Positions 4,133-5,086 of a stretch of DNA of 5,086 nt are shown piece by piece. Where the stretch lies: positions 1 to 5,086 of the forward strand of contig CAIPVD010000340.1 of assembly GCA_903868375.1 (NCBI GenBank), in the 5' to 3' direction. Numbering within the stretch: the stretch's first letter is position 1; each line of letters opens with the position of its first letter. The position numbers and the translations under genes are program-made. This DNA is from an uncultured delta proteobacterium (lineage in GTDB: Bacteria; UBA10199; GCA-002796325; 1-14-0-20-49-13). The notes under the pieces are model-generated. The model saw only the letters and a list, made by a program, of their open reading frames with translations, ran no database searches and was not told the DNA's origin.

Positions 4133-5086
4133 AAAATATTCGCGAACGTTTCGGAAATCCCAGCGCGACCATTGCACCGGTAACTGCTATCCCAGGCGGC
4201 ATCACATTAAATGATTCGGAGATACTTTATGATATCACAAGCGCGCTGCCAACCGTTGCGATAGAAAAAAATGGCAAGCCGGAGAATTATCCGGGGCCAA
4301 ATTGTTACTGGACGGCCCTTGCATCCGCCGGCATCTTAACTAACGATCCAAGGTACATTGACGGCCTCGAGTTCAGATATTACCTTACCCGCTTCATGCA
4401 ACTATCGAACAACGCGCCTCTTCACTCTTTGCAGCTTGAGGAATCAAATATCCCATACGGCGCGATACTTGTCTTTTCATCCGAGGCCTTTGCAAGATCT
4501 CTTTTGCCGAAAAAATTGAAAGTGTTTCAATATTCACACATAAACCGCCGCGCGCAAAATCTAAAATGTTTTAGAGAGCATTGCGCGATTCCACAGCAAC
4601 CGGAAGCGCCGCGCGCAGATAAATTATATGATGAAGGAACGCATGCGGTATTTAATGTCTTGCCTGGCATAACATTCCAAAAGCAGGGCCCGCTAGCAAG
4701 GAACGTCTATGAGTTCACAAGGGCAAGTGATGCGATGTATCAAGTCGATTACGCTGCGTTCATGAACATCGATCCGTTTGAAAGGCACGGCAGGCTCGGA
4801 CCCGACAAGCTCGACTACCAAACATTCGTTTATGCAAGAAGGGCTTCTCCATTACAACCCGTTCTAAACGCGGAGCCAAGGCAGCTAAACTATTACCTAC
4901 CTCTCTTAGATTTTTACTCAAACATGATAGATGACTACAAAAAGATCAGGTCAACTGATTTTGAAAATGCCAGGATCGACCTGTTGACGGTGGAAAATAT
5001 CTGGGGCTTGCTGAAACGTTTTGAAGATGAGCTGGGTATTTCATCGGACGAAAAAAAGATCCTTTCCATAGATTCAAGGCTTGCCG
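4123..5086 (+). CDS. uncharacterised protein, possible Cys-His hydrolase; 3' end outside the window
   Basis: The frame is open from 4087 to the right edge; from ATG 4123 it gives 321 codons with no stop. I do not recognise the family firmly. NYPGPNCYWTALASAG (residues 55-70) puts a Cys at the start of a probable helix (Cys61). About 110 residues later EGTHAVFNVLPGITFQKQGP (171-190) puts a His (His174) at the start of a probable strand pair, and IPYGAILVF (110-118) lies between. This Cys-helix/His-strand order is that of papain-fold enzymes such as NlpC/P60 amidases and related cysteine peptidases, so a cysteine hydrolase is a reasonable guess but unproven. From about 255 on it looks helical and charged, with no known motif. 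The start at 4123 has no ribosome binding site; the real N-terminus is probably the frameshifted segment from 3986. No signal peptide is visible. It is transcribed divergently from the metallopeptidase. Confidence 0.75.
   Translation, partial: MVLENIRERFGNPSATIAPVTAIPGGITLNDSEILYDITSALPTVAIEKNGKPENYPGPNCYWTALASAGILTNDPRYIDGLEFRYYLTRFMQLSNNAPLHSLQLEESNIPYGAILVFSSEAFARSLLPKKLKVFQYSHINRRAQNLKCFREHCAIPQQPEAPRADKLYDEGTHAVFNVLPGITFQKQGPLARNVYEFTRASDAMYQVDYAAFMNIDPFERHGRLGPDKLDYQTFVYARRASPLQPVLNAEPRQLNYYLPLLDFYSNMIDDYKKIRSTDFENARIDLLTVENIWGLLKRFEDELGISSDEKKILSIDSRLA

Overview
This 5.1 kb window looks like chromosomal DNA of a Gram-negative-type bacterium with roughly balanced base composition. The gene order is compact (overlapping and back-to-back genes). 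The polyprenyl synthase and esterase resemble deltaproteobacterial or related candidate-lineage proteins, but that placement is an impression and was not tested. There is no sign of phage, insertion sequence, CRISPR or RNA genes.

Layout, left to right: (1) positions 1-45, minus strand, the first 15 codons of a gene leaving the left edge, with a strong ribosome binding site. (2) 46-231, a short spacer with a degenerate 8-bp tandem repeat. (3) 232-1206, minus, a long-chain polyprenyl diphosphate synthase with both Asp-rich motifs. (4) about 1205-1987, plus, an Est30-like alpha/beta hydrolase; its likely start codon shares the bases CATG with the start codon of gene 3. (5) 1974-3635 (or 3749), minus, a thermolysin/fungalysin-type zinc metallopeptidase that converges on the hydrolase and overlaps it by 14 bp. 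Its intrinsic terminator lies inside the hydrolase coding sequence. (6) 3636-3985, a divergent control region with a good promoter on each strand, a 21-bp inverted repeat between them and a hairpin plus T-tract. (7) 3986-5086, plus, a protein cut by the right edge, with a Cys...His arrangement suggestive of a cysteine hydrolase. Its first ~45 codons are in a different frame from the rest, joined at a T7 run in the correct phase for -1 slippage.

The two most interesting points are both in the right half. First, the metallopeptidase appears to carry a propeptide-like module (FTP followed by a PepSY-like ending) at its C-terminus, whereas thermolysin and fungalysin precursors carry it at the N-terminus; it also has no visible signal peptide. 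Second, the divergently transcribed neighbour needs a -1 frameshift (programmed, mutational or a sequencing error) to use the start that lies behind its promoter. The shared control region suggests, without proving, that these two genes are co-regulated. The polyprenyl synthase should supply the side chain of a respiratory quinone or a carrier lipid, and has no obvious functional link to the right half.
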